Source: Verrucomicrobiaceae bacterium
GTDB lineage: Bacteria > Verrucomicrobiota > Verrucomicrobiia > Verrucomicrobiales > Verrucomicrobiaceae
NCBI GenBank assembly: GCA_019694165.1
Contig: JAIBCL010000011.1
Span: 1 to 64,000, forward strand
Length of the DNA: 64,000 bases
Direction: 5' to 3'
Part shown: one piece after another, positions 35,388-45,734 of the stretch
How positions within the stretch are numbered: the stretch's first letter is position 1
Layout of the letters: each line of letters starts with the position of its first letter
Position numbers and translations under genes: made by a program
The notes under the pieces: model-generated
Seen by the model: only the letters and a program-made list of their open reading frames with translations
The model's database searches: none
Told to the model about the DNA's origin: nothing

Positions 35388-36230
35388 ATGCGTCCCTCCT
35401 TTCGTCTCCACCACTGCACCGCGATCATCACGGGCGCATCGTCCGGTCTTGGCGCGGAATTCGCGCGCCAGCTCGCACCGCATGCCGACGGTCTCGTTCT
35501 GACCGCTCGCAGGGCCGACGCGCTCGAACGGGTGAAAGACGAAGTGCAGTCGCTGAATCCTGACCTCAAAGTGATCCTCTGTGCCTGTGACATCGCCTCG
35601 GACGCCGGGCGTGCCCAGTTGTTGGAAGTCACGACTGCGCTCGAGCCGTTTCCGAATCTCCTCATCAACAACGCTGGCGCGGGTGACTACGGCACATTCG
35701 CCACCAGCGACGAAGCACGGACGCGGGGACAGATCGATCTGAACATCACCGCCCTGGTCATGCTCACCCACGCTTTGCTCCCACGCTTGCAGCGCGGCGC
35801 CGGGACACCGGCGGGCGTGCTGAACGTCAGCTCGCTCGCCGCCATGCTGCCGATGCCGGGTCTGGCGGTCTATGCAGCCACGAAGTCCTTCGTCACCAGC
35901 TTTAGCGAAGCGCTCAGAGTGGAACTCTCCGATGCCAACGTGGTGGTGACCGCCGTATGTCCCGGGCCGACGCCCACGAACTTCGGCAGGAATGCGCGCC
36001 GCCCCGACGGCACGGATACTGACCGAAGCGGTCAGGGCCTCATCCGCGTCCGTCCGCAGACAGTTGTCCGCCAGGCGCTCGATGCGCTTTCGCAGGGCCG
36101 GGCCTGCGTCCATCCCGGCGTCAGCGTCACCCTCGCCTCGGTTTTGTTTCGCTTGATGCCGCGCCGGATGATGCGCCTGCTGATCGAAAAACGCTTTCGC
36201 GCAGGTTCCAGAGAGCGCGCGCCCATATAG
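35388..36230 (+). CDS. Short-chain dehydrogenase/reductase
   Basis: A 280-residue classical SDR. The cofactor site is TGASSGLG (15-22), with Arg at the end of strand two (TARRAD) favouring NADP. NNAGAG (94-99), catalytic Ser148/149 in LNVSSLAA, and Tyr162 and Lys166 in YAATK complete the active site. The C-terminal part ends in basic, hydrophobic residues (FRLMPRRMMRLLIEKRF), as in the DltE/YqjQ-like group that acts on membrane-linked substrates. ATG 35388 is preferred; an upstream GTG at 35331 adds 19 residues lacking family character. The substrate is unknown. The tRNA-Arg gene begins 11 bp downstream on the opposite strand. Confidence 0.9.
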   Translation: MRPSFRLHHCTAIITGASSGLGAEFARQLAPHADGLVLTARRADALERVKDEVQSLNPDLKVILCACDIASDAGRAQLLEVTTALEPFPNLLINNAGAGDYGTFATSDEARTRGQIDLNITALVMLTHALLPRLQRGAGTPAGVLNVSSLAAMLPMPGLAVYAATKSFVTSFSEALRVELSDANVVVTAVCPGPTPTNFGRNARRPDGTDTDRSGQGLIRVRPQTVVRQALDALSQGRACVHPGVSVTLASVLFRLMPRRMMRLLIEKRFRAGSRERAPI

Positions 36231-36240
36231 AGGATGGCGG

Positions 36241-36315
36241 TGGTGCACCCGACAGGAATCGAACCTGTACCAGCGGTTCCGGAAACCGCCATTCTATCCG
36301 TTGAACTACGGGTGC
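36241..36315 (-). tRNA. tRNA-Arg (anticodon CCG), CCA encoded
   Basis: The minus strand folds as a complete cloverleaf. The acceptor stem GCACCCG pairs with CGGGTGC. The D arm is GTTC-AACGGATA-GAAT. The anticodon stem GCGGT/ACCGC holds loop TTCCGGA with anticodon CCG, which reads CGG arginine codons. The variable loop is four bases (TGGT). The T arm is ACAGG-TTCGATT-CCTGT. A discriminator A and an encoded CCA follow (36243-36241). CGG is a frequent arginine codon in a GC-rich genome. Confidence 0.96.
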
Positions 36316-36529
36316 TTTGCCGTCGAGCGCTGCTCGACGAGAGCGTCACCACTTCAAACGCGCAAACTCACGCCGAGTCATCGACCTTGCGCTTGCCCGC
36401 CCGCATCCATGAACGCGACGCGCCGATTCATACGCCCCGCAGCCTCGTTTGCAAATGCAGAAATGGAATGCGGTCTGCGGGTGCGCTGCCGCTACTCACC
36501 CGCCGCTCCCTGAATCGTACGCCACCCGT

Positions 36530-37366
36530 TCAACGGGCGTGCGTGAAATAGATCCAGGCGATTCCGCATCGAGGGATCAGGGCGAGAACGTTCACCAGCA
36601 GGTGGAGGGCGATGGCGCTTGCGAGCCTGCCGGTGAGCAGCCGGAAGCTTGTGTAAGTCGCTCCGGCGAGCCACAGGACAAAGAATCGCTCCGGTCCCAT
36701 CTCTTGCGGAAGGTGTGAAATCGCAAACAGCCCCGATGTCGCCAAGGTGGCGGTCACGGGACTCGTAAGCTTGACCAGTCGGTTGGCCACACACCCGCTG
36801 AACAGCGGTTCCTCCACGAACGGCGCCAGCAGGCATGTGACCGCAGTCAGACAAGTCCCAAGCAAGGACGGTCCGTAGAGATAATCGCCGGAGACCCGAT
36901 GGTGCAACTGCCCGAGCGCCGCCATCAATTGGTCCGGACGTGTCGTTGCGGTGATGACATCCAAGGCGTCGGCCATCTTCCAGAGCGTCCAGCATTGCCA
37001 GCAGACAAGTGGCACGCCGATGTTCCATCTCCAGTCGCGAAACCCGGGCAGCGGAACCTTCGGCAGCCAGAGAGCGGCCCGATGGTGCCGAGTGATGATC
37101 ACCATAAAGCAGATCGAGACACACAACTGCGCAGCGAAGAACGCACCGTGGTAAAATGCGGTGTGCCGTCCCAACCATGAAGCGACTGGCGACCATGACG
37201 CGCCGGCCACCGTGACCAGGCGCAGCAAATGAGTGACGGCAAACCACCAGCCGACGACGTACCACCAGGAAGGCTGGGGAGCGCCGATTTGAGCCATCGC
37301 CGCCGGATGCACCCACGAAGATGTTGGCGGGGACGGATGGCCGCTGTTCTCGCTCACATTCTCCAT
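36530..37366 (-). CDS. CPBP-family intramembrane protease-like protein
   Basis: A 278-residue multi-pass membrane protein. Hydrophobic segments run from WWYVVGWWFAVTHLLRLV through LCVSICFMVII to the C-terminal LASAIALHLLVNVLALIP. The Abi/CPBP motifs are present: FVEEPLFSG (motif 1, E-E), FAISHLP (motif 2, F-x-x-x-H) and ALHLLVN (motif 3, H-x-x-x-N). The arginine normally ending motif 1 (EExxxR) is Ser here. Members include CAAX-prenyl proteases and bacteriocin immunity proteins; in bacteria most are uncharacterised membrane peptidases. ATG 37366 starts a protein of normal length; the frame continues upstream without domain character. The TPR-protein gene ends 28 bp upstream on the same strand. 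Confidence 0.82.
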   Translation of the reverse strand: MENVSENSGHPSPPTSSWVHPAAMAQIGAPQPSWWYVVGWWFAVTHLLRLVTVAGASWSPVASWLGRHTAFYHGAFFAAQLCVSICFMVIITRHHRAALWLPKVPLPGFRDWRWNIGVPLVCWQCWTLWKMADALDVITATTRPDQLMAALGQLHHRVSGDYLYGPSLLGTCLTAVTCLLAPFVEEPLFSGCVANRLVKLTSPVTATLATSGLFAISHLPQEMGPERFFVLWLAGATYTSFRLLTGRLASAIALHLLVNVLALIPRCGIAWIYFTHAR

Positions 37367-37394
37367 GCGGAGATCCGGGTCTGTCGATGACTCT

Positions 37395-38306
37395 TCACTT
37401 CCCCTTCCTTCGCAGCCCCAGCGACTGGATCGACTTCTCTGCGGCCTTCGCATCATTGGTGTCTGGAGCGGCCTTGATGATGGCCTCGAGGCGGCGGAGT
37501 GCGTCCGCTTTGTCGCCGAGTTCGGCAGAGGCGCGCGCGATGTTGTGCTGCACGATCCAGTCGCGTGGCGAGACTTTCTCGGCCCGCAGCAGATAGTCGC
37601 GCCCCTGCTTCCACTCTCCGCGATACAGGTGGTAGATCGCGGCGTCGTTGATGAGTTCGATGTTGTCCGGAGCGAGTTCGAGTGCTTTGACTGCACAGTC
37701 GTGCGCGGCGGCATCTGATTCATCATTTTCGAGGCCGTAGAGCCAGCGGATGCGGCTGTGAACCTCGCCCGTCGCCTTTGCCACCGGGTCGCCCTCGATG
37801 ACCGCGCCGTCGATCCACCGCATGGCCTTCGGATCCTTCGCCACCACTCGAAGCAATTCGAGCGCCGCAACTCGCACGCCTGAAATGTCCTGTGTCCGTT
37901 GCGCCGCCGCCATGCTGCCGACGTGGACGTCGAGCCGGTGCGGGAACTTCTTCGCCGCGTCTGCCAGCATGGCTGAGGCCTGCCTGACGAGTCGCAGATC
38001 AGTCGTGCCCGCGATCGTCCCGACGGCCTTTTGCGTCTTTGGGTCCACCACGTCGGCGATCGCGCCTTTCTGATTTCCAGCGGAGATGTTCACCACCTCC
38101 GCTGCCTTGAGCAGCGCATTCGCCGGCAATATCCACGCATCCGCATTGCCAGGCTCCTGCTTCGCCCATTGCTCGTGCCGCTTCTGAATCGCCGGGCCGG
38201 AGTGATACATGTCGCAGAAATCATCCACACGCTCGCGGAGCGGTTTTGAATCGGCGAGGAGCGAGGTGGCGACAAGCAGCGGGCAAAGACAGGCGAGGCG
38301 TGGCAT
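37395..38306 (-). CDS. Exported TPR-repeat protein
   Basis: A 303-residue protein with a signal peptide (PRLACLCPLLVATSLLA). The mature chain is helical. Clear tetratricopeptide units occur near the C-terminus: AAHDCAVKALELAPDNIELI, AIYHLYRGEWKQGRDYLLRA and RASAELGDKADALRRLEAII. TPRs mediate protein contacts; no catalytic domain is visible. The start was placed at the ATG before the hydrophobic core; the frame extends 12 codons further to 38342. The CPBP protease gene follows by 28 bp on the same strand and is probably co-transcribed. The partner proteins are unknown. Confidence 0.78.
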   Translation of the reverse strand: MPRLACLCPLLVATSLLADSKPLRERVDDFCDMYHSGPAIQKRHEQWAKQEPGNADAWILPANALLKAAEVVNISAGNQKGAIADVVDPKTQKAVGTIAGTTDLRLVRQASAMLADAAKKFPHRLDVHVGSMAAAQRTQDISGVRVAALELLRVVAKDPKAMRWIDGAVIEGDPVAKATGEVHSRIRWLYGLENDESDAAAHDCAVKALELAPDNIELINDAAIYHLYRGEWKQGRDYLLRAEKVSPRDWIVQHNIARASAELGDKADALRRLEAIIKAAPDTNDAKAAEKSIQSLGLRRKGK

Positions 38307-38342
38307 GGCGGACGCAGTAGCGGAGCAAGCGGATGCTGCCAA

Positions 38343-38722
38343 CCAGATAAACGGCTCTCGTCGGCAGCAAACGCGGACGATGCCTTCGATCGGGCTGAAC
38401 CTCCGATACGGCGTCTTGATGATACTGACCGGTCAGCACCCCTCTCGTCGAGCAGGCTCGCTTCACCAGCCTGCACGGCAAATCCTCGTAGCACGATTTC
38501 CCACGAGGTTTGCCCGCTCACGCTGGCGCATCGGGACCTCGAAGACCATGACAGGGCCGCGGGCGGAGCACGCGCCCCAGCGCCGTGCGAGGAGGCGGGT
38601 GCGCTGAAATCGTTGCGGCGAGAATTCCGGGAATCCGACTTGGATAGTCAGACGGGATCAGGCGGCGTCATGGGCTGGCTGCCGCGTGTTGCGTGCGGTA
38701 TGCATCTTGCCATCGTAGGCAC
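38343..38722. other. Intergenic stretch upstream of dnaG
   Basis: This gap separates the divergent TPR-protein and dnaG genes and must hold both promoters. I could not pick a convincing -35/-10 pair, hairpin or small gene; rpsU, which often starts this operon in other bacteria, is not here. Confidence 0.4.
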
Positions 38723-40549
38723 ATGCCCCGGATTCCGGAAGAGACGATTCAGCAGGTGCTCGCGGCCACGGACATCGTGGACTTGGTGGGGCGCTATGTG
38801 AAGCTGCGCCGGATGGGATCGCTCTTCAAAGGGCTGTGCCCGTTTCACACGGAGAGGACGCCGTCGTTCACGGTCTCGCAGTCGCGCGGCACGTATCACT
38901 GCTTCGGCTGCGGTGCGGGCGGGTCGGCCATCCGTTTCGTGATGGAACACGACGGGATGTCGTTTGTAGAGGCGGTGAAGCGGCTCGGCGACGCGGCGGG
39001 CATCCGCATCGAGGAGGAAGTCTGGGATGCAAACGCGGAAGCGGCGGCCAAAACGCGCGCGCTGTTGCTGCGGGTGCACCAGGACATCGCGTCATGGTAT
39101 CACGCGCTGCTGATGAAGCACCGCATGGCGGACGAGGCCCGGCAGTATTTGAAATCGCGCGGCATGACCGCGGAGGTGGCAAAAAGCTGGAAGCTCGGCT
39201 ACGCGCCCCCATCGGGCGAGATGCTGCGGGAATGGGCTGCCGGCAAAGGCTACGCCGAGGGCGTCCTGATCGACGCCGGCATCCTCGGAGCGGGTGATCC
39301 AGACTCCGGTCGGCCGGGGACGTACCCGCGCTTTCGGCATCGGCTGATGTTCCCGATCCGCAATGACCAGGGCGAGGTGATCGCATTTACGGCACGGATA
39401 CTGCGGGCGGATCAGCACCCGGCCAAGTATGTGAATTCGCCCGAGACGATGCTCTTCACGAAGAGCAAGGTGCTCTTCGGATTCGACCGCTCGAAGCGCG
39501 CCATTGCGAAAGCCGGCCAGGCCGTGATCGTCGAGGGGCAGATCGACATGATGACGGTGTTCGACAGCGGCATCGAAAACGTCGTGGCCTCGCAAGGAAC
39601 GGCGTTCACCGAGTTCCACGCGCGAATGCTGAAACGGCACGCCGACGAGGTGGTGCTTTGCTTTGACGCGGACAATGCAGGGATCAATGCGGCGGGGAAG
39701 GCATTTCATACGCTCGCGCCCACGGGCCTGATCGTGAAGTGCGTGGCGCTGCCGAAAGGCGACGATCCCGACTCGCTAATCCGCACGCAGGGTCCCGGGG
39801 CGTTCGCGGAGATCATCAAAAGCGCGCGCGAATTCATCGACTTCCAGGTCGAGCACGCCGCCACGCGGAGAAATCTGAACGAAATGCGCGAGCGCGTACG
39901 CTTCGCGGACGAGATGGCCGCAAGCATCCGCCTGCTTGACAGCCCGGTCGCACGCGAGACGGCCATCCAGCGTGTGGCCGTGCGGCTCGGCCTTCCCGAG
40001 GAAACGTACCGCCGGCAGGTGTTGCGCGATTTCAATCCGCAGGCGCAAAAAGCGAGTGCGACGACAACTCCAACCATGAAGACGTCCGACGGACGCCAAC
40101 TGCTCGTCTCGCAGGACAAGACGGCGCTGTTGCTGTGCAGGCTGGCATTTTCAAACGCCGAAGTGCTGCACTGGCTGCGGCAGACGCGTCGCGAGGACAT
40201 CCTCGATGACCTGCCCGGCGCTTCGATGCTGGCGCTGTTGTGGCGCTCGCAGTGCGATCCGGCGGATCCGACATCGACGAGCGTATTTCTCGCCAGCTTG
40301 GAGCCGGCGGAGGAGTCCGCGTTTGCCGGCCTTCTGGCGCAGCCCGCGCCACCTGGCGGCATCGAGGAGGCAGGGCATGCGCTCGATGCGCTGGAGACCG
40401 CGCGGCTTCACGCGCTGATCCAGCGCGCGCAGACTCAGCTCAAACAGCCCGGCCTCACGCCCGAGGAAGATGCATCGCTCCACCAGCGAATCATCGCGTG
40501 GCGCAAAGAATATCTTGACCGTCGCAAACGCGACCCGGATACTCGCTGA
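38723..40549 (+). CDS. dnaG: DNA primase DnaG
   Basis: A 608-residue primase. The N-terminal zinc site is Cys39-x2-His42 (LCPFH) and Cys60-x2-Cys63 (YHCFGCG), used in template recognition. The catalytic TOPRIM core has [10 protein letters not shown] (Glu) and [17 protein letters not shown] (DxD-type). A conserved RNA-polymerase-basic segment, [20 protein letters not shown], and [20 protein letters not shown] precede it. It lays down RNA primers at the replication fork, recruited by DnaB through its C-terminal domain. ATG 38723 begins just before PRIPEETI, where the family usually starts. rpoD lies 50 bp downstream, the classic macromolecular synthesis operon pair. Confidence 0.97.
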   Translation: MPRIPEETIQQVLAATDIVDLVGRYVKLRRMGSLFKGLCPFHTERTPSFTVSQSRGTYHCFGCGAGGSAIRFVMEHDGMSFVEAVKRLGDAAGIRIEEEVWDANAEAAAKTRALLLRVHQDIASWYHALLMKHRMADEARQYLKSRGMTAEVAKSWKLGYAPPSGEMLREWAAGKGYAEGVLIDAGILGAGDPDSGRPGTYPRFRHRLMFPIRNDQGEVIAFTARILRADQHPAKYVNSPETMLFTKSKVLFGFDRSKRAIAKAGQAVIVEGQIDMMTVFDSGIENVVASQGTAFTEFHARMLKRHADEVVLCFDADNAGINAAGKAFHTLAPTGLIVKCVALPKGDDPDSLIRTQGPGAFAEIIKSAREFIDFQVEHAATRRNLNEMRERVRFADEMAASIRLLDSPVARETAIQRVAVRLGLPEETYRRQVLRDFNPQAQKASATTTPTMKTSDGRQLLVSQDKTALLLCRLAFSNAEVLHWLRQTRREDILDDLPGASMLALLWRSQCDPADPTSTSVFLASLEPAEESAFAGLLAQPAPPGGIEEAGHALDALETARLHALIQRAQTQLKQPGLTPEEDASLHQRIIAWRKEYLDRRKRDPDTR

Positions 40550-40599
40550 CTTTTTCCGCGCGTCGCAGCACTGATTCATTTCACCGGTCACACGGGGAT

Positions 40600-42492
40600 A
40601 TGGCCGTCCACAAAAAGCCCACCCATCACCAGCCGCCACCAGCCACCGCGCCCGCATCTCCGCCGGCGGCGGCTGCGCCGGCCATCCCGGTGAAGCGCGG
40701 CCGCGGCCGGCCCCGCAAGCATCCTCTTCCCGACCAGGCCGTGTCGGTGCCACCGCTGCTGGATGAATTCGGGAATCCCGTCAAACGCAAGCGCGGACGC
40801 CCGCGCAAGCATCCACTGCCGCCGGGCAAATCTCAGTCGCCGCCTCCGCCGAAAAAACCGGAGGTCGTGTACGACGACTTCAATGCGCCCGAGGTTCAGG
40901 ACCGGCTGCGCGATCTTATCAAGCTCGCGCGTGAGCAGGACCATCTCACCTGGGGCGACATCAACGAAGGGCTGCCGCCCGGCATCGTCACGCCAGACCT
41001 GATGGACGACATCCTCACGCGCCTGCGGACGATGGAGATCCACATCGTGGAGGAGAGCGAGGTCGAGCGAGTGAAGCAACCGCTGCCCCGGGTGGTGGAC
41101 GACGAGGAACCCGTGCTCGGCGACGACCGCGACGCGCCGAAGCTCGACGTGCTCGACGATCCGGTCCGCATGTATCTCAAACAGATGGGCCAGGTGCCGC
41201 TGCTCTCGCGCGAGCAGGAAATCCTCATCTCCAAACGCATCGAGAAGGCCGAGAACAGCCTCCAGGCCAGCTTGCAAAACGTCGGCTTCATCGCCGAGTC
41301 ATATCTCCAGCTCGCCGAGGGCCTGGTCAACGGCATCGAACGCTTTGACCGCCTCGTCGTCGATCGCAAGGCCGAGGACCGCGACTACTACTTCCGCAAG
41401 CTGAAGAACCTGCTGGGCGCGGCGCGCGAGGCGTTCGAGCACTGCACCCGGTTGAGCAAGTCCGCAGGCGAAGCCCCCGCACGCAGGCAGCCCGCCTTGG
41501 AGACCAAGTTCGCGGAGGCCCGGCAGGCGTTCTTCAGGATTTGCGGGAAGTTCTACTTCAAGCAGCGGATCAACGAGGACTTCGTCTCCAAGCTCAAGGA
41601 GAAGCTCGCCGACCTCGACAAACTGGAGCGCGACATCGCCGACTCGCCCCGCAACCAGGTCGCGCGCGAGACGCTGCGGCAGTTCGCCGAGCGTGCCTGG
41701 CTCAAGGCCGGCGAGTTCCGCCAGATCGTCACCGACAGCGAGAAATGGATGGCCGAATCCACCAAGGCGAAGACTGAGATGATCGAGGCCAATCTGCGGC
41801 TCGTCATTTCGATCGCAAAAAAGTACACCAACCGCGGCCTGCCCTTCCTCGATCTCATCCAGGAGGGCAACATGGGGTTGATGCGCGCCGTGGAGAAATT
41901 CGAATACAAGCGCGGCTACAAGTTCTCCACCTATGCCACATGGTGGATACGGCAGGCCATCACGCGCTCCATTGCCGATCAGGCGCGCACCATCCGCATC
42001 CCCGTGCACATGATCGAAACGATCAACAAGCTCATGCGCGTGCACAAGCAACTGGTGCAGGAACTCGGGCGCGACCCCACGCCCGAGGAGATATCCGAGG
42101 AAGTGCATCTGCCCGTCGAGCGCGTGCGTGCCGTGCTGCGCATGTCCATGCAGCCCGTCTCGCTGCAGACCAAGGTCGGAGACAGCGAAGGGGAGACCGA
42201 GATCGGCGACTTCATCGAGGACAAGGAGGCCACCAATCCGATGGAACTCACCGCCATGAACCTCCTGCGCGACAAGCTGCGCGACGTGCTCGACACCCTC
42301 TCGGGCCGCGAGCGCGAGGTGCTCGAGCAGCGCTTCGGACTCGCGGACGGTGCCAGCCGCACGCTTGAGGAGGTGGGCAAGCAATTCCAGGTGACCCGCG
42401 AGCGCATCCGACAGATCGAGGCAAAGGCCCTGCGCAAGCTCCGTCACCCCACCCGCATCCGGAAGCTCGGGGGCTTTTTTGGAGTCACTTGA
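40600..42492 (+). CDS. rpoD: Primary sigma factor RpoD with two N-terminal AT-hooks
   Basis: A 630-residue housekeeping sigma factor. Region 1.2 ([20 protein letters not shown]), region 2 ([20 protein letters not shown] to [20 protein letters not shown]), region 3 ([20 protein letters not shown]) and region 4 ([20 protein letters not shown]) are all present, and a non-conserved insert lies between 1.2 and 2. The N-terminus is unusual: a Pro/Ala-rich stretch carries two near-identical copies of [15 protein letters not shown] (about 30-44 and 60-74), each containing the AT-hook core GRPRK, which inserts into the minor groove of AT-rich DNA. This could tether the polymerase near promoters. It follows dnaG by 50 bp. 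ATG 40600 has CACGGGG upstream. Confidence 0.96.
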   Translation: MAVHKKPTHHQPPPATAPASPPAAAAPAIPVKRGRGRPRKHPLPDQAVSVPPLLDEFGNPVKRKRGRPRKHPLPPGKSQSPPPPKKPEVVYDDFNAPEVQDRLRDLIKLAREQDHLTWGDINEGLPPGIVTPDLMDDILTRLRTMEIHIVEESEVERVKQPLPRVVDDEEPVLGDDRDAPKLDVLDDPVRMYLKQMGQVPLLSREQEILISKRIEKAENSLQASLQNVGFIAESYLQLAEGLVNGIERFDRLVVDRKAEDRDYYFRKLKNLLGAAREAFEHCTRLSKSAGEAPARRQPALETKFAEARQAFFRICGKFYFKQRINEDFVSKLKEKLADLDKLERDIADSPRNQVARETLRQFAERAWLKAGEFRQIVTDSEKWMAESTKAKTEMIEANLRLVISIAKKYTNRGLPFLDLIQEGNMGLMRAVEKFEYKRGYKFSTYATWWIRQAITRSIADQARTIRIPVHMIETINKLMRVHKQLVQELGRDPTPEEISEEVHLPVERVRAVLRMSMQPVSLQTKVGDSEGETEIGDFIEDKEATNPMELTAMNLLRDKLRDVLDTLSGREREVLEQRFGLADGASRTLEEVGKQFQVTRERIRQIEAKALRKLRHPTRIRKLGGFFGVT

Positions 42493-42536
42493 AACCGCGA
42501 AACTATTTCCCTGCCCCGCTGTTTACTTGTCGCGTC

Positions 42537-42971
42537 ATGGACCCCCTAGCCCCCAACGATCCGCTCTGGAAGCTGCTCGGCAAAGCCCGCCCCGTCGAGC
42601 CACGCCCGAACTTCACCCGGAATGTCGTGCGCGCCGCGCGCCAGACACCACAGGCCCGCGGCTGGTGGGCGGTGCTCGCTTGCTGGTTCCAGGACAGTCC
42701 CGTGGCCCTGCCCCGCTTTGTCGTGGGTACCGCCGCCGGTTTCGCGATTGCAGCGCTCATTGCCACTCAGTTCCGCTCCGGTGCCCCGAGTTCCGGCACC
42801 ATGTTGTCGTCGCAACAGTCCGCGCCTGTCGCTGCTCCCGTCTCCGTCGCCGAGCCTCCGCTGCTGGCCATCGAATCCCAGCTTGAGACCATCGATGAAA
42901 TCGGCGCGCTGCTTGCGCTCGAAGACACCTCCTCGCTGACGGACAGCGAGATCAGCTTTCTGCTGTATTGA
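42537..42971 (+). CDS. Small single-pass membrane protein downstream of rpoD
   Basis: A 144-residue protein. Residues 1-50 are soluble and basic (PNDPLWKLLGKARPVEPRPN, RNVVRAARQTPQ). One membrane helix follows at about 63-78 (FVVGTAAGFAIAALIA). The rest is a Ser/Pro/Ala linker and an acidic helical C-terminus (SQLETIDEIGALLALEDTSS). The layout, a short cytoplasmic domain plus a single helix, is like the small membrane proteins that follow sigma-factor genes in this phylum and may act as anti-sigma partners, but it lacks a zinc-binding HxxxCxxC motif. It starts 45 bp after rpoD, so it may be on the same transcript. Function not known. Confidence 0.7.
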   Translation: MDPLAPNDPLWKLLGKARPVEPRPNFTRNVVRAARQTPQARGWWAVLACWFQDSPVALPRFVVGTAAGFAIAALIATQFRSGAPSSGTMLSSQQSAPVAAPVSVAEPPLLAIESQLETIDEIGALLALEDTSSLTDSEISFLLY

Positions 42972-42980
42972 GTGATGCCG

Positions 42981-45542
42981 TTACTCCCTCGTGATCGTCT
43001 CATCGAGATTCAGCATCACGCGGGCGGCGGTAAGTGAATCGAGTTTCGCGAGCCGTGCGACCTCGTCGCCCTCGGGTTTGCGCGCGAGGCAGCGCTGAAA
43101 GGCTGCGCCGATGCCGTCACGCCGGATGATCCTCTCCAGCGCCTGCGCGAACTCGAAGCAGGCCGCGTCGTTCAGCATCGTGAGGGCCTGAAGCGGCGTG
43201 TTGCTGCGGATGCGGCGCGTGCAGGCGCTGAATCCTTCCGGTGCATCAAAGACGCTCAACGACGGCGGCGGGGTGGCCCGGAAGACGAACGTATAGAGGC
43301 CGCGGCGGTAGCGGTCCTCTCCTTTGCTCAACGGCCACGCACGCTTTACCTGGCCGAGCGACATCACGCCATCCGGGATCGGCGGATACACCGGCGGCCC
43401 GCCCAACTTGTCGCAAAGCAACCCGCTTGCCGACAGCATGACGTCACGCACCACCTCCGCATCGAGTCGCAGGCGCGTCTGACGCCAGAGGAGATAGTTC
43501 TTTGGATCGACATCTTCACCCCGGCGGATGGAGAGCCAGGCGTTCGGCGTAGAGTGCTCAGCAGCGGCGGCAGCCCTGGCATTCCCCTTCGACTGGACAC
43601 TGGACACCGAACTCTGAACACTGGCCTGTCGATAAACCTCCGACGTCACGATCAAGCGGTGCATGTGCTTCAAATCCCAGCCGCTCTCCATGAACTCGAC
43701 GGCCAGCCAGTCGAGCAGCCCGGGATGCGTGGGCGGCGAGCCCATGGTGCCGAAGTCGTTCTCGGTTTCGACGAGTCCGCGGCCAAAGTATTGCTGCCAT
43801 ACGCGGTTCATGATCACACGCGCCGTGAGCGGATTGCTTTTGTCCACGAGCCAGCGCGCAAGGTCCAGCCGGGTGGGGCCGGACTGCGCCGGGCTGCCGG
43901 TGGGGCGCGACGGCAGCGGATTCAAGAACGCCGGCACCGCGCGCTTCACCACGGCGTCGGGCCGCGTGAAATCGCCTTTGATGTAGATGCGCGTCTCGCG
44001 CGGCTTCTCGATCTCCTGCATGACGAGCGTGCTGATCTTCGGACCGATGCCTTTCTCGCGCTCGCGCAGCGGGTCGTTGAGTTTTTTGAAGCCGGCGTCC
44101 TTCGCCATCACCAGTTCGAAGACCAGCCGCTGCTGGTCGAGCGTGCGCTCAAGGTAGGGCGTGGCCAGGGCCTTCTGGGTATCCGGCGGCAGCTTCTTTT
44201 TCTGTTCCGGCGTCAGCTTCGCTTCGGCGGCGGATGCCTCCACGACTTTGGGATTGTTGTCGCGGAAGAAGCGGTCGAGATCGAAGCGCAGGTTGTTGAT
44301 GTCGAGCTGCAGCGCCCCTTCATCCTTTGTCGGCGGCAGGGCCACCGTGCTGGTCTTCGTGCCGCCGTGCCCGTCCTGTTCGGTGCCGTTGAAGAAGGCG
44401 AAGATCTCGTAGTACTCCTTTTGCGTGAGCGGATCGAATTTGTGGTCGTGGCACTGCGCGCAGCCGACGCTCATGCCCAGCCAGACGGTGCCGGTCGTGT
44501 TCACACGGTCCACCACGCTTTCCACCCGGAACTGCTCGGGATCGATGCCCCCTTCCCCGTTCACCTGCGTGTTCCGGTGAAATCCCGTGGCAATCTTCTG
44601 CTCCGTCGTGGCGCCCGGCAGCAGATCGCCGGCGAGCTGCTCGACCGTGAACTCGTCGAAGCGCATGTTTGCATTCAACGCACCCACCACCCAGTCGCGC
44701 CACGGCCAGATCGTGCGCGGCGCATCGATGCTGTAGCCATTGCTGTCAGCGTAGCGGGCCTGATCGAGCCACCAACGCGCCCAGCGCTCGCCGTAATGCG
44801 GTGATTCCAGGACATGATCGACGAGACGCGCATAGGCGGAAGAATTCGCGACGGCCGGCAATTGACCCGATCCCTCTTTCGCACGCGCACCATCGCGGCT
44901 CGCGTCACGTCCGATGTCTCTCGTCTGCCCGACAAAAGCCTGCACCTCCGCCGGAGTCGGCGGCAAACCGAGCAGATCGAGATACAGCCGCCGGATCAAA
45001 GTTTCGGGAGCAGCCGTCGGCGACGGCTGCAATCCTTCCTTCGCCAGCCGCTGCGCGATGAAAGCGTCGATCGGATTTGGCGATCCCGCCCAACCCGCGA
45101 TCCGCAATCCCAAATCCGACATCCGCGGCACCGCCGGCCTCACCGGCGCGACGAACGCCCAGTGCCGGTCATCGCTCGGCTTCTCATCTGCCGGCGCCTT
45201 TGCTCCTTCATCGATCCACTTCCTGAGCAGCGCGATCTGCCCCGAATCTAGCGGCGGCCGCTTGTACGGCATCTTCGCGATGTCGCCGTGCGTGCCTTCG
45301 ACGGTCTGGATGAACAGACTCCCGGTGGATTTCCCCGGCACGATGGCCGCCCCGTTCTTTCCGCCCTTGATCGCCGCGGCGGCGGTGTCGAGCCTCAGCG
45401 CGTTCTTTTGCGTCCGCACGCCATGGCACTTCACGCACGCCGCCTGGATGAGCGGTTTGATCTCGTGCGTGTAGTCCACATCGGCGGCGTGCAGGGGGCC
45501 GGCTGACAGACTGGTGAGGAAGATGAAGGCGACGGGACGCAT
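42981..45542 (-). CDS. Exported cytochrome c plus DUF1549/DUF1553 protein (PSD1 type)
   Basis: An 853-residue protein with a signal peptide ([19 protein letters not shown]). A planctomycete-type cytochrome c domain follows, with one haem site Cys36-x2-Cys39-His40 (ACVKCH) and [23 protein letters not shown]1549 begins near [19 protein letters not shown] and contains [18 protein letters not shown] and the cysteine motif [22 protein letters not shown]1553 begins near [20 protein letters not shown] and ends with [20 protein letters not shown]. These proteins are abundant in Planctomycetes and Verrucomicrobia, with proposed but unproven roles in polysaccharide oxidation or breakdown. Here it stands alone; the usual DUF1501 partner lies 5 kb away. 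Confidence 0.93.
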   Translation of the reverse strand: MRPVAFIFLTSLSAGPLHAADVDYTHEIKPLIQAACVKCHGVRTQKNALRLDTAAAAIKGGKNGAAIVPGKSTGSLFIQTVEGTHGDIAKMPYKRPPLDSGQIALLRKWIDEGAKAPADEKPSDDRHWAFVAPVRPAVPRMSDLGLRIAGWAGSPNPIDAFIAQRLAKEGLQPSPTAAPETLIRRLYLDLLGLPPTPAEVQAFVGQTRDIGRDASRDGARAKEGSGQLPAVANSSAYARLVDHVLESPHYGERWARWWLDQARYADSNGYSIDAPRTIWPWRDWVVGALNANMRFDEFTVEQLAGDLLPGATTEQKIATGFHRNTQVNGEGGIDPEQFRVESVVDRVNTTGTVWLGMSVGCAQCHDHKFDPLTQKEYYEIFAFFNGTEQDGHGGTKTSTVALPPTKDEGALQLDINNLRFDLDRFFRDNNPKVVEASAAEAKLTPEQKKKLPPDTQKALATPYLERTLDQQRLVFELVMAKDAGFKKLNDPLREREKGIGPKISTLVMQEIEKPRETRIYIKGDFTRPDAVVKRAVPAFLNPLPSRPTGSPAQSGPTRLDLARWLVDKSNPLTARVIMNRVWQQYFGRGLVETENDFGTMGSPPTHPGLLDWLAVEFMESGWDLKHMHRLIVTSEVYRQASVQSSVSSVQSKGNARAAAAAEHSTPNAWLSIRRGEDVDPKNYLLWRQTRLRLDAEVVRDVMLSASGLLCDKLGGPPVYPPIPDGVMSLGQVKRAWPLSKGEDRYRRGLYTFVFRATPPPSLSVFDAPEGFSACTRRIRSNTPLQALTMLNDAACFEFAQALERIIRRDGIGAAFQRCLARKPEGDEVARLAKLDSLTAARVMLNLDETITRE

Positions 45543-45734
45543 GGCGGAGTTGCCAAAGTTCTACGCAGGCGCGGTGGACGCGCTATCAGCGGGAAAGATG
45601 CGAGCGTGAAAAGGATTCCAGCGTGATTCACACGCCCGGCGGCGTCCCACCGTCAACCATCGGCCATCGACGATGCACCACAGCCAGCCTGAACCACTTG
45701 CCTCCCCGCCGGGCGCGGGCATTGATGAGCGCCC

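Noticed and set aside
38693-38722. Ten-codon upstream extension of dnaG
   Set aside because: The primase family starts at about PRIPEETI, directly after ATG 38723.
42466-42480. Terminator hairpin AAGC-TCGGGG-GCTT plus T run at the end of rpoD
   Set aside because: The stem is only four pairs and lies inside the coding sequence before the stop codon.
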